Below are positions 8,846 to 19,700 of a stretch of DNA of 26,813 nucleotides, one piece after another. Origin of the DNA: Ophiostoma sp. CBS 140.51 (lineage: Eukaryota; Ascomycota; Sordariomycetes; Ophiostomatales; Ophiostomataceae); NCBI GenBank assembly GCA_029298735.1, contig JANSLP010000403.1:1-26813 (forward strand), read 5' to 3'. The notes beneath the pieces are model-generated. The model saw nothing but the letters and a program-made list of their open reading frames with translations, did no database searches and had not been told where the DNA came from. Made by a program: the position numbers and the translations under genes. How positions within the stretch are numbered: the stretch's first letter is position 1; every line of letters starts with the position of its first letter.

Positions 8846-11800
8846 TCATTGTCCACGTGATGACGCCGCCGTCGCTAGCTGTACCCGCCATGCTGCGCGC
8901 ATCTGTTGCATCCGCTCAGCCTTGCGCACACCCTCGGCCGCTGCCGCGAGCCGCTGCCGTGTGGCCTCGTGCTTGGCCCACGTGCCGGCCGTTTGTTGTA
9001 TGCGGACCATGAACTGGACGGCCAGGACGGCACGGCGCAAGGTCTTGCGGGCCGATGACGCCGACTTGACCACGAGGGCTTTGCCGCTTGCCGCTTCGAT
9101 GCTCGTCGACTGGAGGACGGGCTGCTTGACACCTAGCTGGTGCAAGATGTCCTGTAGCATCCGAAGATCTGCCTTGTTGCTGCAGGATGTTAATACGTGA
9201 TTGTGAAACTTGGATAAAAAAATGATTGAGAAAAGAAGCGAGAACATACCAAGCAATGCGCATCTCCAAGTCTTGCGAGACAAGCTGCTTGCCCAAGACG
9301 GCACCACACCGGAGCCGTGCTTCGCGCTCCCACCGCGCCTGCATCCAGTCGATCTGCATACCGAGGCCGCGTAGCTCTTTGCGGTGGCGGATGCTCTGCT
9401 CCTCGGACGCGCGCACCAAGGCATCTGTGTCGGCATTGCCGTTGCGTTGGCTGACCGAGGCCGCGGCCAGGACGAGCTCGCGTGTGTTGTTGGGCGCGTC
9501 GGTAGTTGTGCCGTAGTGCATCGCGGCCCTGGTCTTGCTGGCCGACTCCTGCAGATCGTTGACGGCACGCTGCAGACGCTCGGCATCGGCGCGGTAGGCT
9601 GCCCGCTCGCCACGTGCCCGCTCGAGTTTGGCCCGGAGCGTCTCCTCGGAGCGCACAGCCTCGTCCAGAGCGGTCCGGTGGTCCCGCAGATCGTGCTCAA
9701 GCGCCTCGGCCTCGACCTGCGTCTTCCGTAGCATGGCGTGAAGGTTGCTACGCTCCTCGCGGCTCATCTCGCTCGACACCGACTCTGAGTCGGACCCGGC
9801 CTTGTTCTGGACATCCGCCAGGGCCAGTGCGAGCTCGTCGCGCTCGTGGCGGTACCGCTCGAGCTTTGTCTGGACGCGCCGGAGCGCTGCCTCGTGTGTC
9901 GATGCTGCCTCGGCCGCGGCTTCTTGCGCCTCGTCGAGTGCCTGCTCCAGGATGGCACGCTCTTCCTCCACCTCGCCGATGCGGATCTCGAGTTCTTCAG
10001 CCGATGCTGCAGACGACTCGGCGTTTCTCTCTGCCTCACGCAGCGTCCGCTTCATCTCGGCCACTGACTGGTGTGCCGCCAGCAGCTGTTCGCGCAGCTG
10101 CACAATCTCAGCCTTGCGTGCTGCAGACGACGACGGAGACGTGGTGGAGCCGACGTCTACAGTGGCTTCGGGCGAGCGCATCAGCCGGTCCATGTCGGCC
10201 TCGTGTGCTGCACGCTCAAGGTCGGCAATCTGGCGCCGGAGCGTCTTGACAGCTTCCTTGTGGGTAGCCTCGCGTTGCAGATACTCGCGCTCTTTGGCAC
10301 GGGCAGCCGACAGGTCGCGGCGCATCATGGACAGTTCGCCGGTGTTGGTGTCGTCGTTTCCGGCTGTGTTGATGGACGGTGGTAGCACGGCTGCGGTGGC
10401 TGCAGCGACTTCGAAGTCCTCAATGCGCCGCTCAAGGTCGCGGATCGTACGCCGTGCTGCTTGCAGCTCTTGGCTCTCCGTGGTCGAGCTCCGCAGGCGC
10501 AGGCTTTGCAGCTGGCGCACCTCCTGGCCAAGTCGTTCCTCCTCGTTGGCTGCCTTCTCGAGCTCCTCCTCGAGTGTCGTCTCTAGCGTCTGGCACTGGT
10601 CAGCCAGAGACTTGTTTTCATCGCGCAGACGGCGGACTTCGCTGTCGAGCTTCATCTTGGCCGTCCGGAGATCGATGCGTTCTTGGTCGACACGGAATGT
10701 ATCACCCTCATGCTGTTGCGAGCGACGCAGCTGCTCCTTGCTCTCGTCACGTTCCACCTTGGTTTCGGTAAGTGAAGCGCGGAGCGAGTGTAGCTCAATG
10801 TTGATGTTGGCGAGCTGGTCCTGCAGGCCCTGCTTCTCCTTGGTGATGCGGGCCACATTTGATGCCGACTCCGTGATTTGTGTGCGCATGCGGTCGATCT
10901 GTTCTCTGTGCTGCTGTGCGGTGCTGGCGGCTGATTCCTGCAGTGCTGTAACGGCCGCTGCTGTCGACGTCGCATTGGCGCCACCTGCACGCAATGTCGC
11001 CAGCTGCTTCCGGAGACTGTCGCGCTCCTCCTGAGCCAAATCCTTGTCCTGACGAGCCTGCTCAGCATCGCGGTTGCGGGAGCGTTGCAGGGCCTCGACC
11101 TCGTCCTCGAGCCGCTCACACTTATTCTTTGCGGTCTGGCTGGCGAGTTGAGAAGAGCGAAGCTCATCACGCACAGAGGCAAGCTCCTTGCGGAGGCCGT
11201 CCAGAGTGCCTTGACGTGTGTCGAGTTGTGACTGAAGGCTCTCCAGCTGGCGCCGCAAGACGTTCTCCTCCGACTCGTGGCGCATCCGCTCGCTGTCCAT
11301 CAGCTCTTGCAGTTGCGCCTCCTTACCGGACAGAGCGCCCTCAGTCTCCCGGAGGCGGTTGATCGTCTGCTGCAGCCGGTTGCGCTCAGCCTCGAGATGT
11401 TCGCGGTCCGTGTCCCATTTCTCGCTGTCGATATCGTAGAGGTGCTCCTTTTCGCTGATTTCTGTCTGGAGGTCGATGATGTGCTTGTTGAGGCGCTCCA
11501 TCTCAGCCTTGACCTGGACGCCCAGGTCCTGCTCCACTTCCAAGGCGTGCTGGCGCTCCTCCTCTAGATCGTTTTCCAGTTGGGCGACGGCCTTTTCAAG
11601 ACGGTGTACGTCGCGCTGCAGGGGGGCAGACTCGGCTGCCAGAGTGTCGTGGCGGGTTTGCAAGAGTGTCTTCTGGTCGCGCGCCATGTTGAGGTCGGCA
11701 TGCGCTTCCTTGAGTTGAGATGTGGCAGCCAGGGCTTCCCGCTCGGCCGTGTCGCGTGCTTGCCGGGATTCCTTGAGCTTCAGTTTGAGGTCTTCAGCCT

Positions 11801-13214
11801 CCTTCTGCTGCTCCTCGTGCTTCTCCTGTAGCTGCTCTAGCTCGCGCTGGGACTTGTCGACCTCACCCTGGAGCCGTGCGACCTTTTCTTCAACCTGTCG
11901 AGACAGCCCCTTGGTGTGGACAGACTTGTTGGCCATCTCCTCCTGCAGCTCGTCCAGGTCCTCCTCAGCCCGCTTCCGCTCCGTCACCGCCTCGTCGAGC
12001 TTCTCCTTCATGTCGTCGATCTGCTGTTCGAGTCGGCGAATATCGGCCTCGAGGTCGTCAATCGTCTCCTTAGCCTCGTCCAGCTTCTCGCTCGAGTTGG
12101 CCTTCTCCTCGAGCTCTGCTATCCGCTCGCGGTTCTCCTCCATGCGGGCCTCCATCGAGACCTGCAGGTCCTCGAGCTCATCTTCTTTTTGTGTGATGAT
12201 GCGGTCCTTCTCGCGCAGGTCCGCCTCAAGGTCCTCAATCTCATCGCGCGCCTTGTCGTTTTGCTCGTCGACCTGGCGCTGTAGTTCCTCGATATCGGCA
12301 TCCTTGGCGGCCAGCTCGTCACGTAGACGCTCCAGCTCGGCACGGAGGCCCTCATCGGCTTGTCGTTGCGCCATCTTGTCCTGCATGTTGAGCATCTCTT
12401 GCCGATAGTTTTCAAGATTCTGTTCGGCCGAAATGAGGAGCTTCTTGCACCGTTGGAGCTCGCGCTGCAGCGTCACCTTGTCCACCTTGAGCTCAGTGTT
12501 CTCCTTAAGGGCCGCATCGCTGAAGCCCGGTCCAGCTTTGCGGAGAGCCTCTTCGAGGAAGTGGATCTTGAGCTTCAGCCCAAAGTTCTCCTTTTCGATC
12601 CTATCGATGACGTTCTCCTGCTCCCGAAGCGAGAGCTGGTTTCCGTCTTGGAGCGGGCCCCCATTGTCTCTGTTGTTGTCGCCGCCGCCGCCGCCACCGC
12701 GTGGCCGGATGGCAATGGGTGTTGACGCGATGCTGCTGCTGTCAATGTGTGGTAGTGGTGTGCTGTCAACATAGGACATGTTGCGCGAGACGCCAAAACT
12801 GCTCAGGTCCATGGCGCCGGGGATGGGAGTTGTGGTGTCGTCTTCATCGATTTTGCCGAGCGAGAAGGGGACAGCTCCGGCCGCACCGTTCTCCTTGCCC
12901 CGGAAGCCGCGTCGCGCGCTGTTTCTTGTTGCCGATTTAAGAAGTGGTGTGAACTCGACGCCGCCAATGCCCTCGGGCAGGTTCTGTCGATTGCTGAACG
13001 GCGCACGCGCCCCGTTGTTGTTGCTGCTACCGCGTGGTGTCCGCAGATTTGGCTTGCCGCCATTGCGCATCTGGTCAAATATATTACCGTCTTTTGTCGG
13101 CGACTGGAAAGACATCTCTTGCGAGACGTCGAAATCTGGGGGTCGTTCGAGGTATGTCGCGTCGCCGGCGTTGGTTCGCGGCGTGTCGAGGCCGCCGAGG
13201 CCTGGGTGTACCAT
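8846..13214 (-). CDS. pcpA: Spindle-pole-body/MTOC pericentrin-like coiled-coil protein (Pcp1/PcpA family)
   Basis: This is a structural protein of the spindle pole body that recruits gamma-tubulin complexes. Two exons (13214-9250 and 9179-8846 on the minus strand) give 1432 aa. The 70-nt intron (GTATGT donor, CAG acceptor) rebuilds MRIACNKADLRMLQDI across the junction. The start is MVHPGLGG (context aacATGG); a slightly longer frame would need a TTG start. Order: a disordered N-terminus with YLERPP and SQEMSFQSP patches; a Gly6 run; a CM1 (centrosomin motif 1) at about residues 190-225, with REQENVIDRIEKENFGLKLK then IHFLEEAL; about 1000 residues of near-continuous Glu/Arg/Leu/Gln coiled coil; and a C-terminal PACT domain near residues 1265-1340 (KELRGLGMQIDWMQARWERE, CNKADL). 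CM1 plus PACT favours Pcp1/PcpA over the related Mto1/ApsB proteins, which share CM1. It is divergent from RAD54. Confidence 0.88.
12681..12695. repeat. GCC trinucleotide repeat (5 units) encoding poly-Gly
   Basis: Five GCC units on the plus strand, read as GGC on the coding strand, form most of a Gly6 run just upstream of the CM1 motif in the spindle-pole protein. Such coding microsatellites are often length-polymorphic between isolates. Confidence 0.85.
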
Positions 13215-13871
13215 GTTGGGCAACGATCGAGGCAGAAAATGGCTCTGCCGTGAGGAAGGGAAGCGTGTATCGTCTTAGGAGAGGGCGTCGAGAGAGAGAA
13301 AGATGATGCCGATGATGTCGTGAAATTAAAAACGCAAAGGTGTCGCGTCACGCGTGAAAGTGGTAGATGTATGCGAAGTGTGGTATATTGGGTGTGTATG
13401 CGCTGCAAAAACCAAACAAGCAACCAAGAACGCAGCGATCGTGAAAAGTCGTAAATGCTGAAAGGAGGATAATTACTGAATGTGGTGTCGACGAATTGGT
13501 TGCATCTCCAAGCATTTTGCTGTGTCCAAACAAAAATAGGTGTGGATTGGCCTTGTCGACGTCGAGACCCACTTTGCGGCGCGTCGTTGTGTGTTTACAT
13601 CTTTCCAAAATGGGCTAGCGTGCACAGGCACATTCCCCTCCTCATGGCCCCTGCGCGAGCAGAATTGTATCACCTGACTACGCGTGCTTTCCGAGTTGGC
13701 AGACACGCCCAGGCAGACGCGCTTTGTTGACTCGCTCCTTCTGTCTCGCAAGTCGCCACTGAAGCCCGGCACCTTCCGGTAGAGATTCGGGGCACGATTC
13801 AGGGGAAACGAACGGGAGTTTTCAGCTTTGGACCTCTCTCTTTTGCACATCAACACATCACCAATACAACG
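13215..13871. promoter_or_regulatory. Divergent promoter between pcpA and RAD54, with two ACGCGT boxes
   Basis: This 657-bp region lies between the two start codons. ACGCGT, the MluI cell-cycle box bound by MBF/DSC1 in yeasts, occurs at 13350-13355 inside the 10-bp palindrome TCACGCGTGA (13348-13357), and again at 13680-13685. The pcpA side is CT-rich on the minus strand just before its ATG, as in a fungal 5' leader. G1/S-type control of both genes is an inference from the motif and gene functions. In GC-rich DNA such hexamers also occur by chance. Confidence 0.4.
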
Positions 13872-16398
13872 ATGTAAGTCTGCCGCGACTGTCCGCATCG
13901 ATCAATACACTGTTGCTGTGACTGCAACGTCTACTGACATTATGGACTGTGATAGGGCGACCGTGGTACCAATCCCGCAAGGGAAGCCCACTGCTGTTGG
14001 CAGACACAACAACAAGGAGAACATCCCTCGAGGTCGTTTCCCTCCTCCCAAGGCCTTTGACGCTCTGAGCAAGCCCTTCCGCTGCCCGGGCTCTTCTACG
14101 GCAAGTCCGGCTAGTGACCGGCCAGCAAGAAAGCGGAAGCGTGTCGACTACAAGGGCGCGGACGGCGGCGAAGATGGCGACAAGCCTTACACAAACGAGG
14201 ACCGGCTGGCCCTGGCCACGCGAGAGGCCAACAAGTTCCCCGTCTTCCGCGTGCTGGACAAGGAGCAAGCCTTTAGAAAAGTGTTTGTGGTCCCGCTGAT
14301 CAACAAGTCCACCGCGGCGTACAACCCCAGCCGTCCAGCCCCCGCCTTGGGCATGCGCCAGGGCCGTGCCTTTGTGGCCAAGCCACTGCACGATCCGGCC
14401 GGCGAGTTCTCCATCGTTCTCTACGATCCCACCATCGACGACAAACCAAAGGAGAAGACACCAGAGGAGATTGAGGCCGAGAAGGCCAAGGTAGAGGCTC
14501 CCAAGGTTGAGGTGCCGCTTGTGCACAAGAGCCTGGCTGAGATCCTGGGCATCAAGAAGCAGGTCCAGGAAGAGAACCCTCGTGTCCCCGTCGTGATCGA
14601 CCCAAAGCTGGCCAAGATTCTGCGTCCTCACCAGATCGAGGGTGTCAAGTTCATGTACAAGTGCGTCACGGGCATGATTGACGAAAAGGCCAACGGCTGC
14701 ATCATGGCCGATGAGATGGGTCTGGGAAAGACGCTGCAGTGCATCACACTTTTGTGGACTCTGCTGAAGCAGGCCCCGGAGGCTGGCAAGACGACGATCC
14801 AAAAGGCCATTGTTGCTTGCCCGTCCAGTATGGTACGCAGCTGGGCAGACGAGCTCGACAAGTGGCTTGGCAAAGGCACCATCAACCCTTTCACAATTGA
14901 CGGCAAGGCCTCCAAGGAAGAGCTATCTCGGCAGCTTCGCCAATGGGCTATTGCCAGCGGCCGTGCGGTCACGCGGCCAGTCATCATTGTCTCCTACGAG
15001 ACGCTGAGACTGAATGTGGACGAGCTCAAAAACACAAAGATTGGGCTCATGCTTTGTGACGAGGGCCATCGTCTAAAGAACGGTGACAGCCGAACATTTA
15101 ACGCCCTCGACAGTCTACAGGTATCTCGTCGTATCATTCTCTCTGGCACGCCCATCCAGAACGATTTGTCTGAATACTTCTCGCTGGTCAGTTTCGCCAA
15201 CCCTAACTTGCTCGGCAACCGACTGGAGTTCCGCAAGCAGTACGAGATCCCCATTCTGCGGGGCCGTGACGCAGATGCCGACGAGGAAGACCGCAAGAGA
15301 GGTGATGAACGCCTGGCCGAGCTTCTCAACATTGTCAACCGCTTCATCATCCGGCGCACCAATGACATCCTGTCCAAGTACCTACCTGTCAAGTACGAGC
15401 ATGTTGTCTTCTGCAACCCTGCTCCGTTCCAGCTCGACTTGTACAACTACTTTATCACGACGCCTCATATCCAGGCTCTCTTGCGTGGCAAGGGTAGCCA
15501 GCCGCTCAAGGCCATCAATATCCTGAAGAAGCTGTGTAACCACCCGGACCTGCTCGACCTTTCGACTGAGCTGCCCGGTTCGGAACGCTGCTACCCCGAA
15601 GACTACGTACCCAAAGAAGCCCGTGGACGGGACCGCGAGATCCGGTCCTGGTACAGTGGCAAGATGCAGGTGCTAGATCGGATGCTTGCGCGGATCCGGG
15701 CCGATACCAACGACAAGATTGTGCTCATCTCCAACTATACCTCGACCCTCGACCTGTTTCAGAAGCTGTGCCATCACCGCGGTTACGGCAACCTGCGACT
15801 CGACGGCACCATGAACGTCAACAAGCGGAAAAAGCTGGTCGACAAGTTCAACGACCCCAACAGCGACGAGTTTGTCTTTTTGCTGTCGTCCAAGGCTGGT
15901 GGTTGCGGTATCAACCTGATTGGTGCCAACCGCCTGGTGCTGTTCGACCCGGATTGGAACCCGGCGGCCGATCAACAGGCCTTGGCGCGTGTGTGGCGTG
16001 ACGGCCAGAAGAAAGACTGCTTCGTGTACCGCTTCATTACAACGGGCACAATCGAGGAGAAGATTTTCCAGCGCCAGAGCCACAAGCAGTCGCTGTCGAC
16101 ATGCGTTGTGGACTCGGCCGAGGATGTGGAGCGGCATTTCAGTCTGGACGGCCTCAAAGAGCTGTTCCAGTTCCGCGGCGGCGGCGCGACGACCAGTGAC
16201 ACGCACGACACGCTCAAGTGCAAGCGGTGCCGACCGGACGGCAAGCAATTCATCAAGGCGCCGGCGATGCTGTACGGTGACACAAGCACATGGAACCACT
16301 TTGTCAATGCAGGCCTCAGCCAGATCCAGGATCTGCTTCTGCGGCAAGAATGTGGCGATGAGGTTGTCTCTGCCGTTTTCCAGTATATTTCTCATTAG
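13872..16398 (+). CDS. RAD54: RAD54 DNA repair/recombination translocase (SWI2/SNF2 family)
   Basis: This is the nuclear dsDNA translocase that works with Rad51 in homologous recombination (Neurospora mus-25 ortholog). Preferred model: exon 1 is only AT (13872-13873), then an 82-nt intron, then exon 2 at 13956-16398, giving 814 aa starting MATVVPIPQGK. The alternative is an unspliced start at ATG 13942 (MDCDRATVV, 819 aa). The frame open from 13828 begins at TTG and is not the start. Seen in order: a basic patch PARKRKRVD near residue 58, a likely NLS; Walker A DEMGLGKT at 253-260; the DEGH box at 369-372; SGTPIQND and a Rad54-type insertion; IIRRTNDILSKYLP; and the C-terminal helicase lobe with SSKAGGCGINLIGANRLVLF at about 648-667, then DPDWNPAADQQ and RVWRDGQ. 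A late CKRC pair is also present. All the ATPase motifs I checked are intact. It is convergent with the UGGT gene. Confidence 0.95.
13874..13955 (+). other. Intron splitting the RAD54 start codon (AT|G)
   Basis: The donor GTAAGT (13874-13879) overlaps the third base of an ATG. TACTGAC at about 13932-13938 is a strong branch point and TAG (13953-13955) the acceptor, 82 nt in all. Splicing joins AT to G and opens MATVVPIP in frame with RAD54. Without splicing, the same ATG is followed directly by TAA. No cDNA is available here, so the splice is predicted from consensus sites only. Confidence 0.75.
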
Positions 16399-16744
16399 AC
16401 GAGGTCTGTGGACATCCGATCGAGATTTTGCTTTATTCAACAAGCGTTTGTGTCCTTTTTTTCCTCCTTTTTTTTTTCTGTCGTTAATTTTATGCATCAT
16501 GGGAAGGCGTTTGAGGGACACGAATAAATACGTTTAGAGCGAGATGTGGCAAAGTAGCAAATGGTCGAAAGTCGTGTGGTGTGTTTGATGATTTGCTTTC
16601 ATAAATGTAGCGTCGAAAACTATTGCTTGATGCGTGTTGTATTTCTTTTCAAAGACTCTACATTGCTATGCTCCTTTTACTTATTTATAGACAAAATCAA
16701 ATTAAATGCAGGTTCAAATTTAAATTCAAAGCCAGATTTCCCTT
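16399..16744. other. Convergent 3' intergenic region between RAD54 and UGGT
   Basis: This 346-bp AT-rich stretch holds the 3' ends of both genes. AATAAA within CGAATAAATACG (about 16523-16528) could serve RAD54. Pyrimidine runs (about 16455-16478) and the palindrome-like CAAATTTAAATTC near 16713 are present. There is no gene. Transcripts may overlap because the stop codons are so close. Confidence 0.6.
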
Positions 16745-19700
16745 CTACAATTCATCCCGATCATGTGCCTTCTTCTCATCTCTCTCGACCTTCACGTCGT
16801 CCTTGTCGCCACCAATTGGCTTCTGCTGCTTCGCTGCGCCCTCACCACCGACACGAACCGGCGGCGAGCCAGAGTCTGACGACGACCCGCTGCCCTGCCG
16901 GCGACGCTTGTCGATGGCGGCAATCTCGTCATCGTACACGGTCCACTCGGGCACCTGGCGACGCGCGCGGTCGAGCTTGGGCTCCTTTGTTAGTGGGTTG
17001 TTGCAAAGATCGATAGTCTTGGCCGTCGTGAGCGCCTCGTCGCTGCACCATGTCTCACACCACAGCCAGTCCTGGGGCAGACTGAAGATGGGGATCTGGA
17101 ACTGCATGTGGTTGGGCAGGTCTTGGTCCAAGTTGGCTAGGCTGTTGGGGTCGGCCGAGAGCGTGTGGTAGGTCTGGCGCAGACGGTCACCGGCAGCCAG
17201 TTCGCGGAACCGGCGCAGGTCAACAACGTAAAGGGCCGAGATGTGGTACGGCTGTCCCCGCAGGTAGTTGTTCCAGTAGCCTTGCTTCCAGAAGCGGAAG
17301 CCTTCCATCTCGGTGCGCGAGTCGCACATGGGCGTGAAGCCGTAGGGCGCGCCCTGCAGGTCAAGCTGGACGAGGTCATACATGTCGGTGCGCACAATCT
17401 GGTCGGCGTCGACAAAGATGACCTTGTCGAGAGACAGCGGGAAAAGTACGTCCAAGAAGAGGATCTTGTAACCCCAGATCTCGCGTTGCTTCTCCTTCTG
17501 CTGGCGCAACCAGTGCGGCCACTTGTAGGTGACCGTCTCGTACTGGAAGCCGTAGGCCTCGGCAAGCGTGGGAATAAAGTCCTTGAAAGACGGCGACAGG
17601 AACTGCTCAATGAACCAGAACTTGACGGTGTGATTCGTGTGCTGCATCACACTGACCATCATGATGTTCAGCATGCGCTCGTACAGATGGCCACTGGCGA
17701 CGGAGAAGATGTTGATATCAGCTTGTGGCTGTGTAGCTGCAACGGCCTTGTCATCCTTGCCCTTGCCCAGGATGCCCTCGGCAAACTTGAGACCCTTAGC
17801 CACATAGTCCATGGCACCGCCCTGGGCAGACAGACCGCCCTCCTCGTTCAAAATCTCTTCCTTCTCCATGCCCGGGTTGCGGACCAGACGCGGGTACAGC
17901 GTGGTGCCCTGGAAGTTCATGAGAGCAACATCGGTACCTTCGTCGCCGGGTGTGGGCACAACACCCTTAGAGCCGACACTCTCGATGGAGTAGATGTCCG
18001 AGCTGCGGCCCTCCTTGAGCTTAATATTGTAGTAGCCTGGGTTCGCCTTGAACTGGAAGTATCCCAGGTTGGCCATGATGATGGTGTCGGCAAAGTGCTC
18101 GTCCCTTTCGGTGCCGAGAATCAGCTGAGCGCCACGGGGCGGCTGCCCACCATGCTCTTGCGAGTGGCCCTCGATCAGGATATGCTCCAGCTCGTATGTT
18201 GCCTCCACGTCGGACTTGACGGAGCTCAGCTTGATGTTGTCGAGATCATGGACCGAAACCTTGGGTGCCACCAGCCAGGCAGGGGGCACTTCCATGCCCA
18301 GGTTCAGGAGAGCCTCAGAGGGCAGACCATTGAACTTGGCACCGAGCGCCTTGACCTTGCCGGTATCGTCGAAGAGGGGAGCAGGCTCGAGGACAGAACG
18401 GTAGAAACGCTTCACGGGAAGCTCGTCAAGCCACTCGCGGGGGTTGAGGAAAACGCGCATATAGACACCATCGAGGCTCGAAAGCACCTTGAGGATGGGT
18501 GCCCAGCGCTGGCCAATCTCGCTAGCCGGGTCCAGAACGGCGTTGAAGTGGATAGTAGCAGTAGAAGCATCACCGACTTCGAAGGAGGTATGAGTCGTGT
18601 TCCAGAGGTTGAATGAAGAGATGCGCAGCGACGGGGCCGACTCGAAGATACCCTCGGAAAGGTCAGAGATCGTGGACAGAGCGGTGACCGACGTCAGCTT
18701 GGCGGCAGCCAGCGGCGACGAGACCTTGGCCGTTAGATTAAGATCTTCGACGGCCGTGTACACGGGCAGGATGCGCTCGGCCTGTTCAAACTCAAGGAAA
18801 GTGAGCAGGTCCTCAACACCAAATGAGTCAGCCTTGGCAATGGGGCCAAGAACGCGGCCGTTGAGAACTAGAACGTTTGTGCCGGGATGGATAGCGGCCG
18901 TTTCGCGGAAACGCTCGAGGGCAGCCACGTACTCGGCTGTTGCCGGCTCCTTTGTGGCCAGAACGGTCTTCAGGTCTTCCCAAGATGCGGCATCCGTGGC
19001 CTTGTCGAGGTTGCCCTTCAGGACAGTGTTGAAGTCGTGGCTACTGCGAGCGGTGCTCGGGTTGTAGATAACGTCTAGACGGATACCCGGGTTGTTGACA
19101 CGGAACTGGAGAGCTGAGTGGAGGAGCTTGAGGCCATCTTCCGTATCGAGGTCGACAACGGTAGTGAGCACAGCCCAGGTCTCCTTGGCGGAGTCCTCGC
19201 TCGCCTCGATGACAGGGACTGTCTCAAAGAGATCGGCGTGCTCCGTGTGCAGCTTGTGGACGTTAACCACTTGCAGGCTTTTCTCGTTCTCCGGGAAGAT
19301 GTACGAGTTGCGTCTGGACAGAGCGCCCTCAAGGAAGTGGCCGGCGACCCACGAGTCCTCCTCGATCCGGCCAAAATAGACGGCCTCTTGGATGATGCGC
19401 AGATGGCCGCCAATCTTGTTGCTCATAGCAGCGACCCAGTTGCCATCGCGAGGCACCACAACACCGTCGACAAAGATGGGAGGAATCTCCGAGTTGGCGC
19501 CGAGACGCTTGGCCCAGTGCTGCGCGAGCTCAATCTGTTTGATGTAGTCCTCGTGCGTGAAAATGTCGGCAAACGCCAGAGCCGTAGAGTCCTCACGCAG
19601 CTCACGGTCCTTGATGGCCATCTTGAACACCTTTGCGTCGGGCGAGGCGACCTTCTTGTCGGCAAGGGCTTGGGTCAGGTATGCCGAGACGGTGCTCAGG

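Noticed and set aside
9745..11034. A 429-codon plus-strand open frame rich in Ser and Arg, and other long antisense frames across 9614-12774
   Set aside because: They lie opposite the coiled-coil gene. Repeated Glu, Leu and Arg codons on the minus strand generate open Ser/Arg/Leu-rich frames on the other strand; there is no domain and the minus-strand protein has clear CM1 and PACT motifs.
13215..13223. A three-residue longer start for the spindle-pole protein
   Set aside because: It would need TTG initiation; the ATG at 13214 has a good context (A at -3, G at +4).
13828..13941. Using the full open frame from 13828 as the RAD54 N-terminus
   Set aside because: The frame opens with TTG, and the first 38 codons have no ATG; the stretch contains a consensus donor and branch point and is better read as 5' leader plus intron.
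17165..18616. A 483-codon plus-strand open frame within the UGGT gene
   Set aside because: It is a mirror frame of a GC-rich gene. The minus strand carries the GT24 catalytic motifs and a complete family-length protein.
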